A stretch of DNA of 62,635 bases. Source: Treponema sp. (GTDB taxonomy: Bacteria; Spirochaetota; Spirochaetia; Treponematales; Treponemataceae). Shown here one piece after another: positions 1 through 9,070 of the stretch. Numbering within the stretch: position 1 is the stretch's first letter; each line of letters starts with the position of its first letter. Location: assembly GCA_016296655.1 (NCBI GenBank), contig JAEDIW010000011.1, positions 1-62,635 of the forward strand, in the 5' to 3' direction. The position numbers and the translations under genes are program-made. Under the pieces are notes generated by a model, which saw only the letters and a program-made list of their open reading frames with translations, was not told where the DNA came from and made no database searches.

Positions 1-10
1 AACTTTAGGT

Positions 11-45
11 AAGATAGAGCCGCGCTATTTTAGCGGTTTTATCTT
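11..45. terminator. Stem-loop at the left edge, candidate terminator
   Basis: An imperfect inverted repeat pairs AAGATAGAGCCGCGCTA with TAGCGGTTTTATCTT around a short AT loop. It probably ends a gene lying to the left of the window or acts on both strands. No reading frame of its own is seen between here and position 180, which is AT-rich and otherwise featureless. Confidence 0.4.
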
Positions 46-184
46 ACACTCCTTTCTGCATATTTATGCATCCAAATGAATATACCATAATTTTCATATT
101 TTTTCTACATTATTTATAAATATTTTTAAGGAAACATAAAAATACTGCTTCAAAATGTAAAAACTTTGCTGCAAATAAAAGGAC

Positions 185-263
185 AAGGGATAGGAAGGGC
201 AGCCGCAGGCTGTTGCGGAGCGTAGTGGAGCAATGCAGGCGGAAGCCGGAATCCTGTATAGCC
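185..263 (-). repeat. GC-rich intergenic repeat, copy 1
   Basis: Read on the minus strand, this GC-rich block holds CGGGCTATACAGGATTCCG followed by CTTCCGCC and further CG-rich sequence. Similar wording (CAGGGTTCCGCTTCCGCTC and CAGGGTTCGCTATCCGCTC) occurs near 59162 and 10920. All three lie between genes and stand out from the AT-rich surroundings. It looks like a dispersed intergenic element of unknown function; it is not a credible coding region. Confidence 0.5.
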
Positions 264-266
264 CGG

Positions 267-292
267 TTTTTGCGTTCTTCAGAACGCAAAAA
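267..292. terminator. Perfect 12-bp inverted repeat, probable bidirectional terminator
   Basis: TTTTTGCGTTCT and AGAACGCAAAAA form a perfect stem around a 2-base loop with U-rich arms in both directions. It lies downstream of oadB and could back up the terminator at 299-340. Confidence 0.5.
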
Positions 293-298
293 TGGCCC

Positions 299-340
299 AT
301 AAAAAAAAGCCGGCCCTGCAAAAACAGAAACCGGCTTATT
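299..340 (-). terminator. Terminator of the oadGAB operon
   Basis: On the minus strand AAGCCGG and CCGGCTT form a GC-rich stem with a run of T directly behind it, just past the oadB stop codon. This is a standard intrinsic terminator. Confidence 0.75.
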
Positions 341-392
341 ATCTAAAGAAATCTCAGAATTCTAAACTTTTCAAAATTTCTTCAGTTTTTTA

Positions 393-1805
393 TCAGCCAA
401 ATGTTGCGATGAATACACCGGCAGCGATTGCTGTACCGATTACACCAGAAACGTTTGGTCCCATTGCGTGCATCAAGAGGAAGTTTGAAGGATCGTATTC
501 CATACCAACCTTGTTTGCAACACGGGCTGCCATTGGAACGGCAGAAACACCAGCCGAACCAATGAGCGGATTGATTTTTTCTTTGAGGAAAAGGTTCATA
601 AACTTAGCCATCAGCAGACCAGAAGCGGTTGCAACTGCAAATGCTACAAGACCGAGAATGATGATACCGATTGAGTTCATATTGATGATTTTTTCAGGAG
701 TCATCTGAGAACCTACGCCCAAAGACAACAGAATCGAAACAATGTTCATCAATTCATTTTCCATTGTTTTTGAAAGACGCTGTACAACTCCACACTGCTT
801 TACAAAGTTACCGAAAGCAAGCATACCGATGAGTGGTGCTGCCGGAGGCAGAAGCAAAGCTGTGATACAAAGCAAAAGCAGAGGGAACAATGTTTTTTCA
901 ATCTGAGAAACATTGCGTGCCTGTTTCATTACAATGCTGCGTTCTTTCTTTGTTGTAAGAGCCTTCATGATTGGAGGCTGAATCATTGGAACTAATGCCA
1001 TGTAAGAGTATGCGGCAACAGCGATTACAGCCATCAATTCTGGTGCAAGCTTACCAGAAACATAGATTGATGTAGGACCGTCAGCACCACCAATAATGGC
1101 AATAGCACAAGCCTGCATCAAATTGTAGTCTACGCCTGGAATAAAGTTCATGAGGGCAACACCGAACAATGTAAAGAATACACCGAACTGTGCCGCACCG
1201 CCGAGCAATGCTGTTTTTGGGTTGGCAATAAGCGGACCAAAGTCTGTCATGGCACCAATACCCATAAAGATAAGCATCGGGAAGAATTCATTTCCTACAC
1301 CAGCACTGTAAATAATGTGCAGCATACCATGAGGAGCATCTCCCATTCCAGCTCCAGGAACGTTTACAAGAATTGTACCAAATCCAATCGGAATAAGAAG
1401 AAGAGGTTCAAAGCCTCTTGCAGCTCCCAAGTACACGATAAGGAAACCGATTGCCATCATCAGAAGTTTCTGCCAGCCTGGAACAATTTTTCCGGCAAAA
1501 GGGTCATAAGCTTCTGCAGCAAGTTTAGCTTCTTCAGCTGCCTTTGCTTCTGCAATTTCTTCAGGAGTTTCTGTATGGATAAGCCTGTAGATTCCAGTGC
1601 TTTTTCCAATACCTTTCAAGAATTTTCCTACAGAAATTTCAGGAATGTTTTCAGAGCCTTTTACAATTTTAGAACCAGCCGAAGCAGGTGCTTTTGAATC
1701 CAAAGCAAATACTGAACCTGCAAAAGACAAAACAAGTGAAATTCCAAAAAGAACCAGACAGGCCTTCATTACCTGTTTACCTTTTTTGTTTGTTAAACTA
1801 TTCAT
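393..1805 (-). CDS. oadB: Oxaloacetate decarboxylase beta subunit (Na+ pump)
   Basis: 470 residues. Integral membrane subunit of the biotin-dependent Na+ pump: it decarboxylates carboxybiotin on the alpha subunit and couples this to Na+ export. The sequence shows many hydrophobic segments, the region IIIa motif GGADGPTSIY with the Asp known to be needed for pumping, and the conserved block NPLIGSAGVSAVPMAARV near the C terminus. It is longer than classical OadB (about 430 residues): a signal-like first helix and a charged Ala/Glu-rich stretch precede the first family helix at GWQKLLMMAIGF. The start follows AGGAAAG with normal spacing and lies 10 bp after oadA. Last gene of oadGAB. Close relatives serve methylmalonyl-CoA or glutaconyl-CoA decarboxylases, but the alpha subunit next door points to oxaloacetate. 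Confidence 0.93.
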   Translation of the reverse strand: MNSLTNKKGKQVMKACLVLFGISLVLSFAGSVFALDSKAPASAGSKIVKGSENIPEISVGKFLKGIGKSTGIYRLIHTETPEEIAEAKAAEEAKLAAEAYDPFAGKIVPGWQKLLMMAIGFLIVYLGAARGFEPLLLIPIGFGTILVNVPGAGMGDAPHGMLHIIYSAGVGNEFFPMLIFMGIGAMTDFGPLIANPKTALLGGAAQFGVFFTLFGVALMNFIPGVDYNLMQACAIAIIGGADGPTSIYVSGKLAPELMAVIAVAAYSYMALVPMIQPPIMKALTTKKERSIVMKQARNVSQIEKTLFPLLLLCITALLLPPAAPLIGMLAFGNFVKQCGVVQRLSKTMENELMNIVSILLSLGVGSQMTPEKIINMNSIGIIILGLVAFAVATASGLLMAKFMNLFLKEKINPLIGSAGVSAVPMAARVANKVGMEYDPSNFLLMHAMGPNVSGVIGTAIAAGVFIATFG

Positions 1806-1814
1806 CAGTCTTTC

Positions 1815-3857
1815 CTATTTTACTTCTGCAATTGTCTGACCAGCAGTTACCTGAGTTCCTGCCGGTGTAATAAAGTGAACTGAACCAGCTGCACCAGCTT
1901 TGATTTCAAGTTCCATCTTCATTGATTCGATCATAATGATTGTTGTGTCAGCACTTACTGAAGCACCTTCTGCAACTACATATTTAAGAAGTGTTCCGGC
2001 TACAGGAGCATTTACAGGTTTACCACCAGTAGCAGCTGCTGGAGCTGGTGTAGCAGCCTGGGCTGCTGCAGGAGCAGGAGCTGGAGCTGGGGCAGCAACA
2101 CCGCCAATATTACCAAGAGTCATGCCAGCTGTAATCTGTGTACCTGGCTGAACGGAATAGCTTACAGTACCATCGCATGGAGCTTTTACTTCAAGTTCCA
2201 TCTTCATTGATTCAACCATAATGATTGTCTGACCTTTTGTAACCTTAGAACCTGCAGGCACTACATGCTTGAGCAATGTTCCAGCTACAGGAGCTTTAAT
2301 TTCCTGTCCGCCAGTTACAGCAGGAGCAGCAGCAACTGGAGCAGCTCCAGGAGCACCGAATGTTACATTGTATGCAGTTCCATCAACTGTAATATTAGAA
2401 CCGTTTGCTGTAACCTGATATGACTGCCCGTTAACTGTAACTGTGTAAGAACCATTTGAAGCAGCTTTTGGAGCTTCTTTGATACCAAATTTTTCAGCTG
2501 CATCAACAGGACCGTTTGCACGTGTTTCAAAGAATTTCTGTGCAACTTTCGGGAACATAGCATAAGTAAGAACATCTTCGTCAGAACCGTTTCCGCCGTT
2601 AGCTTTTGATTCAGCAACCATTTTGTCCCATTCTGGAGCAATAAGGTCAGCAGGACGACATGTAACAACAGCATCCATCTTGTTCTTTTCAAGAGCCTTT
2701 TTAACAAGGTCAGCATTTGGAGCAGCTGGAAGAGTTCCGTATTTTCCTGTAAGAAGATCGCAGAATTCGCCTGTCATGTTGTTATAACGACCGAAAAGAA
2801 CGTTAAATACAGCCTGAGTACCAACAATCTGAGAAGTTGGTGTAACCAGAGGAACATAGCCGACATCTTTATGAACGCTTTCAAGTTCTTTGAGAACATC
2901 GTCCATCTTATCTGCAGCACCCTGCTGTTTGAGCTGGCTTTCAAGGTTGGAAAGCATTCCGCCAGGAACCTGAGATTTTAGGATACGAGTATCGGCTCCA
3001 AGGAATTTTGATTCAAGAGATGCATAGTGAGTGCGGATTTCACGGAAATAAGCTGCAATTTCAAGAAGAGCACTGATATCAAGTCCTGTATCATATTCTG
3101 TGCCTTTGAGCATTTCAACAACAGTTTCTGTCGGAGAATGAGAAGTTCCCATAGCCATTGAAGAAATTGCAGTATCAAGGATTTCAGCACCTGCTTCAGC
3201 AGATTTGAGCAATGTTGCAACAGAAAGACCTGTTGTAGCATGTGAATGAATTTCAATAGGAAGGTCACATTTGCCTTTAATGGCTTTTACAAGGTCATAA
3301 GCTTCATAAGGTTTAAGCAAACCAGACATATCTTTGATACAAATTGAATCTGCACCAAAGTCTGCATAAGTTTTTGCAAGGTCTGCATAAATTTCTTTTG
3401 TATGGAATGGAGTTGAAGCATAAGAAATAGCCATCTGAACATGTTTACCGGTTTTTTTAGCAGCTTTTGTAGCACGTTCAAGATTGCGGGGATCATTACA
3501 TGCATCAAAAATACGGAAAATGTCGATACCGTTCTTTGCGGCACATTCAACAAACTTGTCTACAACATCATCTGCATAGTGGCGGTAACCAAGAAGGTTC
3601 TGACCGCGCAACAGCATCATAATCTTTGTATTTGGCATAGCTGCATGAAGCTTACGCAGACGTTCCCATGGATCTTCGTTCAAGAAGCGGATACAGCTGT
3701 CATAAGTTGCTCCGCCCCATGCTTCTGCTGCAAAATATCCAATTTTGTCAATTTTAGAAGCGATTGGAAGCATGTCTGCTGTTGTCATACGTGTTGCATG
3801 AAGTGACTGGTGTGCATCGCGCAAAACCAGTTCTGAAATCTGAACTTTGTTAGCCAT
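1815..3857 (-). CDS. oadA: Oxaloacetate decarboxylase alpha subunit with two biotinyl domains
   Basis: 680 residues. Cytoplasmic carboxyltransferase that moves the carboxyl group of oxaloacetate to biotin, giving pyruvate; OadB then releases CO2 and exports Na+. The N-terminal HMGL-like TIM barrel shows LRDAHQS near residue 15, CIKDMSG with the catalytic Lys, and EIHSHATTG with the metal-binding His pair. A linker and association region follows, then two biotinyl domains separated by a Pro/Ala linker, each with ESMKMELE, the target lysines lying near residues 550 and 645. Usual family members have one such domain and about 590-600 residues. The DNA around the two biotin motifs is very similar, so the second domain probably arose by duplication. 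Middle gene of oadGAB. Confidence 0.95.
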   Translation of the reverse strand: MANKVQISELVLRDAHQSLHATRMTTADMLPIASKIDKIGYFAAEAWGGATYDSCIRFLNEDPWERLRKLHAAMPNTKIMMLLRGQNLLGYRHYADDVVDKFVECAAKNGIDIFRIFDACNDPRNLERATKAAKKTGKHVQMAISYASTPFHTKEIYADLAKTYADFGADSICIKDMSGLLKPYEAYDLVKAIKGKCDLPIEIHSHATTGLSVATLLKSAEAGAEILDTAISSMAMGTSHSPTETVVEMLKGTEYDTGLDISALLEIAAYFREIRTHYASLESKFLGADTRILKSQVPGGMLSNLESQLKQQGAADKMDDVLKELESVHKDVGYVPLVTPTSQIVGTQAVFNVLFGRYNNMTGEFCDLLTGKYGTLPAAPNADLVKKALEKNKMDAVVTCRPADLIAPEWDKMVAESKANGGNGSDEDVLTYAMFPKVAQKFFETRANGPVDAAEKFGIKEAPKAASNGSYTVTVNGQSYQVTANGSNITVDGTAYNVTFGAPGAAPVAAAPAVTGGQEIKAPVAGTLLKHVVPAGSKVTKGQTIIMVESMKMELEVKAPCDGTVSYSVQPGTQITAGMTLGNIGGVAAPAPAPAPAAAQAATPAPAAATGGKPVNAPVAGTLLKYVVAEGASVSADTTIIMIESMKMELEIKAGAAGSVHFITPAGTQVTAGQTIAEVK

Positions 3858-3874
3858 TAATTCTCTCCTGTAAA

Positions 3875-4108
3875 TTATTGCTTGTCATGAAGTGCAGCAG
3901 CAATTGCTGCTATTACCGCATTGTTTGAAGCGGCAGCCACAGGCTGTGCCTGAGTTGTTTCTTTCTTTTCTACATCAAGTTTCAGAGCATGCAAAACTGC
4001 GTGTAATGCATCCATACAGATAATCATGATGATAAGGAAAGAAAATACAACACCGATACCGAGAACAGTAAGTATTGCACTCTGTCCCAGCATTTCCATT
4101 ATTGTCAT
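3875..4108 (-). CDS. oadG: Oxaloacetate decarboxylase gamma subunit
   Basis: 77 residues. Small single-pass membrane subunit that in this family joins alpha to beta and stabilises the complex. One hydrophobic helix covers about residues 10-32 (SAILTVLGIGVVFSFLIIMI), followed by a short charged segment and an Ala-rich tail. The sequence diverges quickly in this family, so the call rests on size, topology and position as first gene of the operon, 17 bp before oadA. The start follows AGGGGGT. A TTGAAA/TATAAT promoter lies upstream. Confidence 0.88.
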   Translation of the reverse strand: MTIMEMLGQSAILTVLGIGVVFSFLIIMIICMDALHAVLHALKLDVEKKETTQAQPVAAASNNAVIAAIAAALHDKQ

Positions 4109-4179
4109 ATGACCCCCTAAAATATTTTAAAACTGATTTTTATTCTTTGTAGAAGAATTTTAAAAAACCGATTACTTCC

Positions 4180-4208
4180 ATTATAAAGGAATGACTGGTA
4201 CGTTTCAA
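4180..4208 (-). promoter_or_regulatory. Sigma-70-type promoter of oadGAB
   Basis: Read on the minus strand: TTGAAA at 4208-4203, a 17-bp spacer, and TATAAT at 4185-4180. This is a near-consensus promoter about 70 bp upstream of the oadG start. The rest of 4109-4355 is AT-rich with no other clear element. Confidence 0.7.
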
Positions 4209-4319
4209 TTACCCTGCACTAAAAAATAAAGCAAAAAATACGAATGACGGAAAAGAAAATCAGCAATTCTGCTACATGAGTTGAACCTGTTTTCATCATT
4301 CAAATAAATCTTCACCCGA

Positions 4320-6266
4320 TTGAAAACAACAAAACTTTTCAGTTATTATAAGTTCATGATTGGAAAGAATTCTCTTGTTTTATATAAAAGGCAGCCTGCT
4401 GTAGTTCAGGAAATTGACGGTGATAAATTTTTAATTGAATATTGCACAAATCCTGGTCAGGAAACAGGAAAAAAAGCCGTTTTTTCGACTCAAAAAGTAC
4501 GAGCAAAAGATTTTATCTTACTCGAAGAAAAAGTTTCTTCTATAAATAATGTTCTAAATTTTGACAAAAATGGAAAAGCCGACGTAGAAAATCTGATAAA
4601 AGAAGCACATGAACTTCTGCAGTCCGATGAAGAAAGTGCAGAAAAACCTGTAAGTTTTGCAGATTTGAAAGATCTGGTGAGCTCAGATTTTGACAGCGAT
4701 GGTTCATGGTTTTTATTCAGCCTGATTGAAAAAAGTGCAGAATTTGAACTTTCTGAAGACGCATTTAAACTGGGAAGAATTGAATTTATTCCACAAAGTT
4801 TTGAAAAAATCGAAGAATTTAAGAAAAAAGCTTTTGAAAAAGAAAATGCAGCCGCTCTTCGTGAAGAATTTTTAAAACGGTTAAAGCTTAAAAAGCTGAA
4901 CCTGCCCGACGATGCCAAATTCATGGTTGACGTAGAAGCACTTGCATTAGGAAAAACAGACAAGTCAAAAACTCTGCAGGATGCAAAAATTGCACAGTCC
5001 CCTGAAAATGCCCATAAGATTCTTTTGGACTGCGGAATATGGGATATTACAAGAAATCCTTATCCTGTACGCTGGGGACTTTCCATGCAGTCTGCAAGTG
5101 AAACCCTTGCATCGCCTCCAGAAGAGCAGCGTTTTGAAGTTTCAGGAATTTCATACGCAATTGACAGCGAACATTCTACAGACCCTGACGATGCAATTGC
5201 CTGGGATGGTAATTTTTTGTGGGTACATATTGCAGACCCAGCGTCCACAGTTTTTCCTGGAAGTTCAATTGATATTGCAGCAAGAAACAGAGGAGCAACC
5301 CTTTACATTCCAGAAGGAGCAAGCCGTATGCTCTGCGAATCATGTCTTTCAGACTATGCTCTGGGACTTACAGAAAAAAGCCGTGCACTTTCTTTTAAAA
5401 TCAAGCTTGATTCAAACGGTGCTATAGAAAACTGTGAAGTTTTAAAGACGATTATAAATGTCAGTCGGCTGACTTATTCAAAAGCAGAAGAACTGAAAGA
5501 TTCCCCAGAATTAAAACCGCTGTTTGAAATAGCAAGAAAAAATATTGAACGAAGAAACAATGCAAACTCTGTTTCCATAACTTTGCCAGAAGTTCATATC
5601 AGCGTAGACAAACAGACAAAAAAAGTTTCGATTACACAGGAAGTTCATCTGGAAGCTGACGAGGTTGTAAGGGAAGCAATGCTTCTGGCAGGAGAAGGTG
5701 CTGCAAAGTTTGCCTTTAAGAACAACATTGCATTTCCGTTTGTCAGTCAGGAAAAACCTGAAATTCCATCCGATTTACCGGAAAGCCTTGCTGGACAGTA
5801 CAGGTTACGCAGATGCATGCGAAAAAGAAACGTCGGTGTTACACCAGCTCCACATGCAGCACTAGGATTGAGCATGTACAGTCAGGTTACAAGCCCGTTG
5901 CGCCGATATGGAGATTTAGTTGCACATCAGCAGCTCAGAGCTTTCATTGAAGGCAAACCTCTTCTGGATAAAGATACTATGCTTGAAAGAATAAGTGCAG
6001 GCGATGCAGCGGCATCTGCTTGCAAACGGGCAGAAAGAAACAGCAACCTGCACTGGACATTGGTTTATCTTCTTCAGAATCCTGACTGGAACGGCAAAGC
6101 TGTCTGTGTTGAACATAAGGGCAAGCAGTCGGTATTTTTAATTCCCGAACTCGGTATGGAAACTCTGCTTATTCCTGCAAAACAGACTGATTTAAACCAA
6201 GAAATTCAGGTATGTGCCGGCAAGATTGACATTGTAAATCTGAGCGCATCATTCAGGCAGATTTAG
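4320..6266 (+). CDS. RNB-domain (RNase II/R family) exoribonuclease
   Basis: 648 residues from a TTG at 4320; an in-frame ATG at 4356 is equally possible and neither has a clear ribosome-binding site. A 3'-to-5' RNA exonuclease of the RNB superfamily, acting in RNA turnover in the cytoplasm. The catalytic motif near residues 281-291, IDSEHSTDPDDA, keeps the clustered Asp residues that bind Mg2+. Further RNB landmarks are GATLYIPEGASRMLCE, FKIKLDSNG and, near the C terminus, TSPLRRYGDLVAHQQLRA. The N-terminal ~230 residues are charged and not recognised, and an S1 domain at the C terminus is not obvious. It resembles the spirochaete and chloroplast-like RNB branch more than classical Rnb. Single gene between two divergent or convergent minus-strand operons. 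Confidence 0.88.
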   Translation: MKTTKLFSYYKFMIGKNSLVLYKRQPAVVQEIDGDKFLIEYCTNPGQETGKKAVFSTQKVRAKDFILLEEKVSSINNVLNFDKNGKADVENLIKEAHELLQSDEESAEKPVSFADLKDLVSSDFDSDGSWFLFSLIEKSAEFELSEDAFKLGRIEFIPQSFEKIEEFKKKAFEKENAAALREEFLKRLKLKKLNLPDDAKFMVDVEALALGKTDKSKTLQDAKIAQSPENAHKILLDCGIWDITRNPYPVRWGLSMQSASETLASPPEEQRFEVSGISYAIDSEHSTDPDDAIAWDGNFLWVHIADPASTVFPGSSIDIAARNRGATLYIPEGASRMLCESCLSDYALGLTEKSRALSFKIKLDSNGAIENCEVLKTIINVSRLTYSKAEELKDSPELKPLFEIARKNIERRNNANSVSITLPEVHISVDKQTKKVSITQEVHLEADEVVREAMLLAGEGAAKFAFKNNIAFPFVSQEKPEIPSDLPESLAGQYRLRRCMRKRNVGVTPAPHAALGLSMYSQVTSPLRRYGDLVAHQQLRAFIEGKPLLDKDTMLERISAGDAAASACKRAERNSNLHWTLVYLLQNPDWNGKAVCVEHKGKQSVFLIPELGMETLLIPAKQTDLNQEIQVCAGKIDIVNLSASFRQI

Positions 6267-6267
6267 G

Positions 6268-6321
6268 GAAAGCTCTGTCATACGCACAGAATGTACTCGA
6301 AAAAGCATCTGCAGAGCTTTC
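6268..6321. terminator. Long inverted repeat between convergent genes
   Basis: GAAAGCTCTG and CAGAGCTTTC form a perfect 10-bp stem around a 34-base loop, between the convergent ends of the RNB gene and the ABC ATPase gene. It may end transcription from both sides, although a strong T-run is missing. Confidence 0.4.
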
Positions 6322-6336
6322 AGTAAAACAGTTTAT

Positions 6337-7128
6337 TCAGTGAAGAAGAAGAGCGTCGCTTAAAGCCCCCTGCTTTATTTGGCGGAAGCGTTCAACAACG
6401 GCATCTGCAGTAAGTTTTGACTTTTCTTCGCCGGACAAATCCATAATTATTTCACCGGCATCCATCATCAAAAGCCTGTTACCGTATGCAAGTGCATGAT
6501 TCATGTTGTGAGTTATCATCATCACGGTAAGGTTGTATTCTTCAGCAAACCTGCGTGTCAAATTCATAACAACTTCTGCATTGGCAGGATCAAGGGCTGC
6601 AGTATGCTCATCCAGTAAAAGCAGAGATGGATGCGACATTACAGCCATTAAAAGCGTAAGAGCCTGCCTCTGACCTCCTGAAAACTGTTCAACATTATCA
6701 GTTAGCCGGTCTTCAAGCCCCATGCCAAGTACAGCAAGCTGCTGCCTGAACTGTTCACGTTTTTTGCGGTTCAAACTGATTTTCAGCCCCTTATAGCCTT
6801 TTTTTTCGCAAATAATCATATTATCTTCAAGAGACATCTTTCCGGCTGTTCCAAGAAGCGGATTTTGAAAAATACGGCCAATATAATGAGCCCTTTTATA
6901 TTCAGGTTCACGAGTTATATCATTGCCATCTAAAGTAATAGAACCGGAAGTAGGCTGCAAAGATCCTGCAATAATATTGTACAAAGTTGACTTACCTGCA
7001 CCGTTTGAGCCGATAACTGTAATAAAATCGCCTTTATTTATAGTAAGGCTGATATTTTTCAGGGCAATATTTTCATCGGGCGTACCTTCGGCAAAAATTA
7101 TACCAATGTTCTTCAATTCTATCATCAA
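6337..7128 (-). CDS. ABC transporter ATPase, TrpXYZ/DUF534-type importer
   Basis: 263 residues. Supplies ATP hydrolysis for the importer encoded by this operon. Walker A GSNGAGKST near residue 40, signature FSGGQRQ, Walker B LLLLDEHTAALD and the switch His in MITHN are all present. DEHTAALD, with His in place of the usual Pro of DEPT, is typical of ATPases paired with MLLBP-type (PF04392) binding proteins. The start overlaps the permease stop by 4 bp, indicating translational coupling. Last gene of the operon. Confidence 0.9.
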   Translation of the reverse strand: MMIELKNIGIIFAEGTPDENIALKNISLTINKGDFITVIGSNGAGKSTLYNIIAGSLQPTSGSITLDGNDITREPEYKRAHYIGRIFQNPLLGTAGKMSLEDNMIICEKKGYKGLKISLNRKKREQFRQQLAVLGMGLEDRLTDNVEQFSGGQRQALTLLMAVMSHPSLLLLDEHTAALDPANAEVVMNLTRRFAEEYNLTVMMITHNMNHALAYGNRLLMMDAGEIIMDLSGEEKSKLTADAVVERFRQIKQGALSDALLLH

Positions 7129-8045
7129 ACAGCTCCCTGCCTTTTTCTGCGGCTCTGCCCTATGCGGATTTTTTCTACAACATCGGTCTTTGAAAGCAAA
7201 AGACAGACAATTATCATAATTCCTGTAATGAATTTCAGGTCATTCGCTGTCATTCCAATTATATAGCCATAACTTCTTGCAAGATACATGAGGGCACGGT
7301 AAACAACAGAGCCCAGCAAAACCCTGAAAGTTTGCAGGACAATTTTGTTTGAACGGACGATAAATTCTCCAAGCATGAGCGAAGCAAGTCCTGAAACAAT
7401 AATGCCAGTTCCAGAACCAACATCAGCAAACCCCTGATACATTGCAGCAAGCGCACCGGCAGCAGCCGTAAGTCCATTTCCCAGACAAATTCCGATAGTT
7501 TTTATTACAGCAGGATTCATTCCCTGAGAAACAATCAGCTGAACATTGCTGCCCAAAACTCCCATCGAAAGTCCAAAATCAGTATGAAAAAAAATGTCCA
7601 GCAGAAGTTTTAAAACAACCGTAAGAATAACCATGAACAGCAAAATTGAGCCGTCATAGCCTAAGACATTTGAAAACTGATTTGTAATGCCGGTAAACAA
7701 AGTATTCACTCTAAGCAGCTGAAGATTTGCCCGGCCTGACATGATGCGCAAATTTACAGAATACAGCATTGTCATAGTCAAGATACCAGAAAGCAAGTCC
7801 GGCAATTTGAATTTATTGTGAATGACGGCCGTTACAAGACCTGCTAATGTTCCGCATACAAAGGAAGCACACAGAGCAGCTACTGGCGGAACACCTTTTA
7901 GCAGAAGAGATGCCATGACGGCTCCGCCCATTGGAAAAGAGCCGTCAACAGTCATGTCACAGAAATTTAATACGCGGAAAGTGATAAACAGCCCCAAAAC
8001 CATGAAGCCGTAAATCAACCCTTCAATAAAAATACCTTCTGTCAT
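7125..8045 (-). CDS. ABC transporter permease, TrpXYZ/DUF534-type importer
   Basis: 306 residues, highly hydrophobic with about eight membrane segments. It has the layout of branched-chain-type (LivH-like) permeases: an N-terminal FRVLNFCDMTVDGSFPMGGA block and the inner GLASLMLGEFIV segment. Between binding protein and ATPase genes in one operon, it forms the membrane channel of the importer. Related systems carry tryptophan or tyrosine, but the substrate cannot be read from sequence. Confidence 0.88.
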   Translation of the reverse strand: MTEGIFIEGLIYGFMVLGLFITFRVLNFCDMTVDGSFPMGGAVMASLLLKGVPPVAALCASFVCGTLAGLVTAVIHNKFKLPDLLSGILTMTMLYSVNLRIMSGRANLQLLRVNTLFTGITNQFSNVLGYDGSILLFMVILTVVLKLLLDIFFHTDFGLSMGVLGSNVQLIVSQGMNPAVIKTIGICLGNGLTAAAGALAAMYQGFADVGSGTGIIVSGLASLMLGEFIVRSNKIVLQTFRVLLGSVVYRALMYLARSYGYIIGMTANDLKFITGIMIIVCLLLSKTDVVEKIRIGQSRRKRQGAV

Positions 8046-9037
8046 TATTTTTCAATAAGTTTCCCATTTTCAAAAATATAATTTGCAGATTTCAAATATT
8101 CTCCAGGAATCGTAATTCCGCAATTTTTTGCAGCATCCAAATCAAACAAAAGATCTGAATCTGAAGGTTCAGTCATAAAGCGGACTGGAATTTCGGCAGG
8201 TTTTGCACCTTTCAAGATTGAAACAACCATTTCGCCAGTTGCACGTCCAGCCTTGTAATAGTTAAATCCAGAAGCCATAAAACATCCGCCTGAAAGTGCA
8301 CCTGTTACGTCTCCTGAAAAAACAGGCTTTTTAGCATTCTGGAAAACACCTGTCAATGCTGGCAAAGCTGAAAAAATTGTATTGTCAGTAGTAAGATAAA
8401 TACCATCAACTCTGTTGACAATTGCATCAGCTGCCTGTTTTACCTCTGCTGAAGTTGAAATTGACTGAGTAACAAGAGAAATTTCGTTTGCCTTGCAGGC
8501 ATCTTCAACCAGTTTAAGAGAAGAAACAGAATTTGCTTCATTGCTTGTGTAAATATAACCCAATGTTTTGATGCCCGCAATTTCCTTAAACAGCCTGATA
8601 TGTTCAGCAGTTGGAATCTGATCAGACATGCCAGTTACATTACCGTCTCCATGTTCCAAAGTTGTTACAAGACCTGCAGCAAGCGGATCTGTTACGGTTC
8701 CAAATACAACAGGCCTGTCTTTTATGGCATTTGCAAGAGCCATTGCAACAGGAGTAGCAATTCCTACAGCTACATCGACCTTTTCAGCCTTGTATTTATT
8801 TGCAATCTGAGCGGCAGTATTTACATCGCCGTTGGCATTCTGCAGGTCAAAATCAGCTTCAATGCCAGCATCTTTTATTGCATCGATAATGCCTTTTTCA
8901 ACTTCGTCGAGGGCAACATGCTGAACAATCTTTGCAATGCCAATCTTAACTTTTCCATTATTTGAATCTTTTGCACCACCGGCAAAAATACAGGCTGCCA
9001 TAAATGCAGCGAAAATTGATGTCAAAAATCTTTTCAT
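8045..9037 (-). CDS. ABC transporter substrate-binding lipoprotein, MLLBP/TrpX family
   Basis: 330 residues from the ATG at 9037, which follows GGAG with 8-base spacing; an upstream in-frame ATG at 9061 lacks such a site. The N terminus MKRFLTSIFAAFMAAC is a signal peptide with a relaxed spirochaetal lipobox, so the mature protein is probably membrane-anchored in the periplasm. The body matches ABC_sub_bind (PF04392): KIGIAKIVQHVALDEVEKGI, then ATPVAMALANAIKDRPVVFGTVTDP and GNVTGMSD. Members bind aromatic amino acids or other small ligands. First gene of a three-gene operon, 1 bp overlap with the permease. Confidence 0.9.
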   Translation of the reverse strand: MKRFLTSIFAAFMAACIFAGGAKDSNNGKVKIGIAKIVQHVALDEVEKGIIDAIKDAGIEADFDLQNANGDVNTAAQIANKYKAEKVDVAVGIATPVAMALANAIKDRPVVFGTVTDPLAAGLVTTLEHGDGNVTGMSDQIPTAEHIRLFKEIAGIKTLGYIYTSNEANSVSSLKLVEDACKANEISLVTQSISTSAEVKQAADAIVNRVDGIYLTTDNTIFSALPALTGVFQNAKKPVFSGDVTGALSGGCFMASGFNYYKAGRATGEMVVSILKGAKPAEIPVRFMTEPSDSDLLFDLDAAKNCGITIPGEYLKSANYIFENGKLIEK

Positions 9038-9070
9038 CGTTGTATCTCCAAATAGAAACATTATAATTTA

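Noticed and set aside
292..708. 138-residue plus-strand frame
   Set aside because: It is antisense to oadB, which is conserved throughout, and starts in the terminator.
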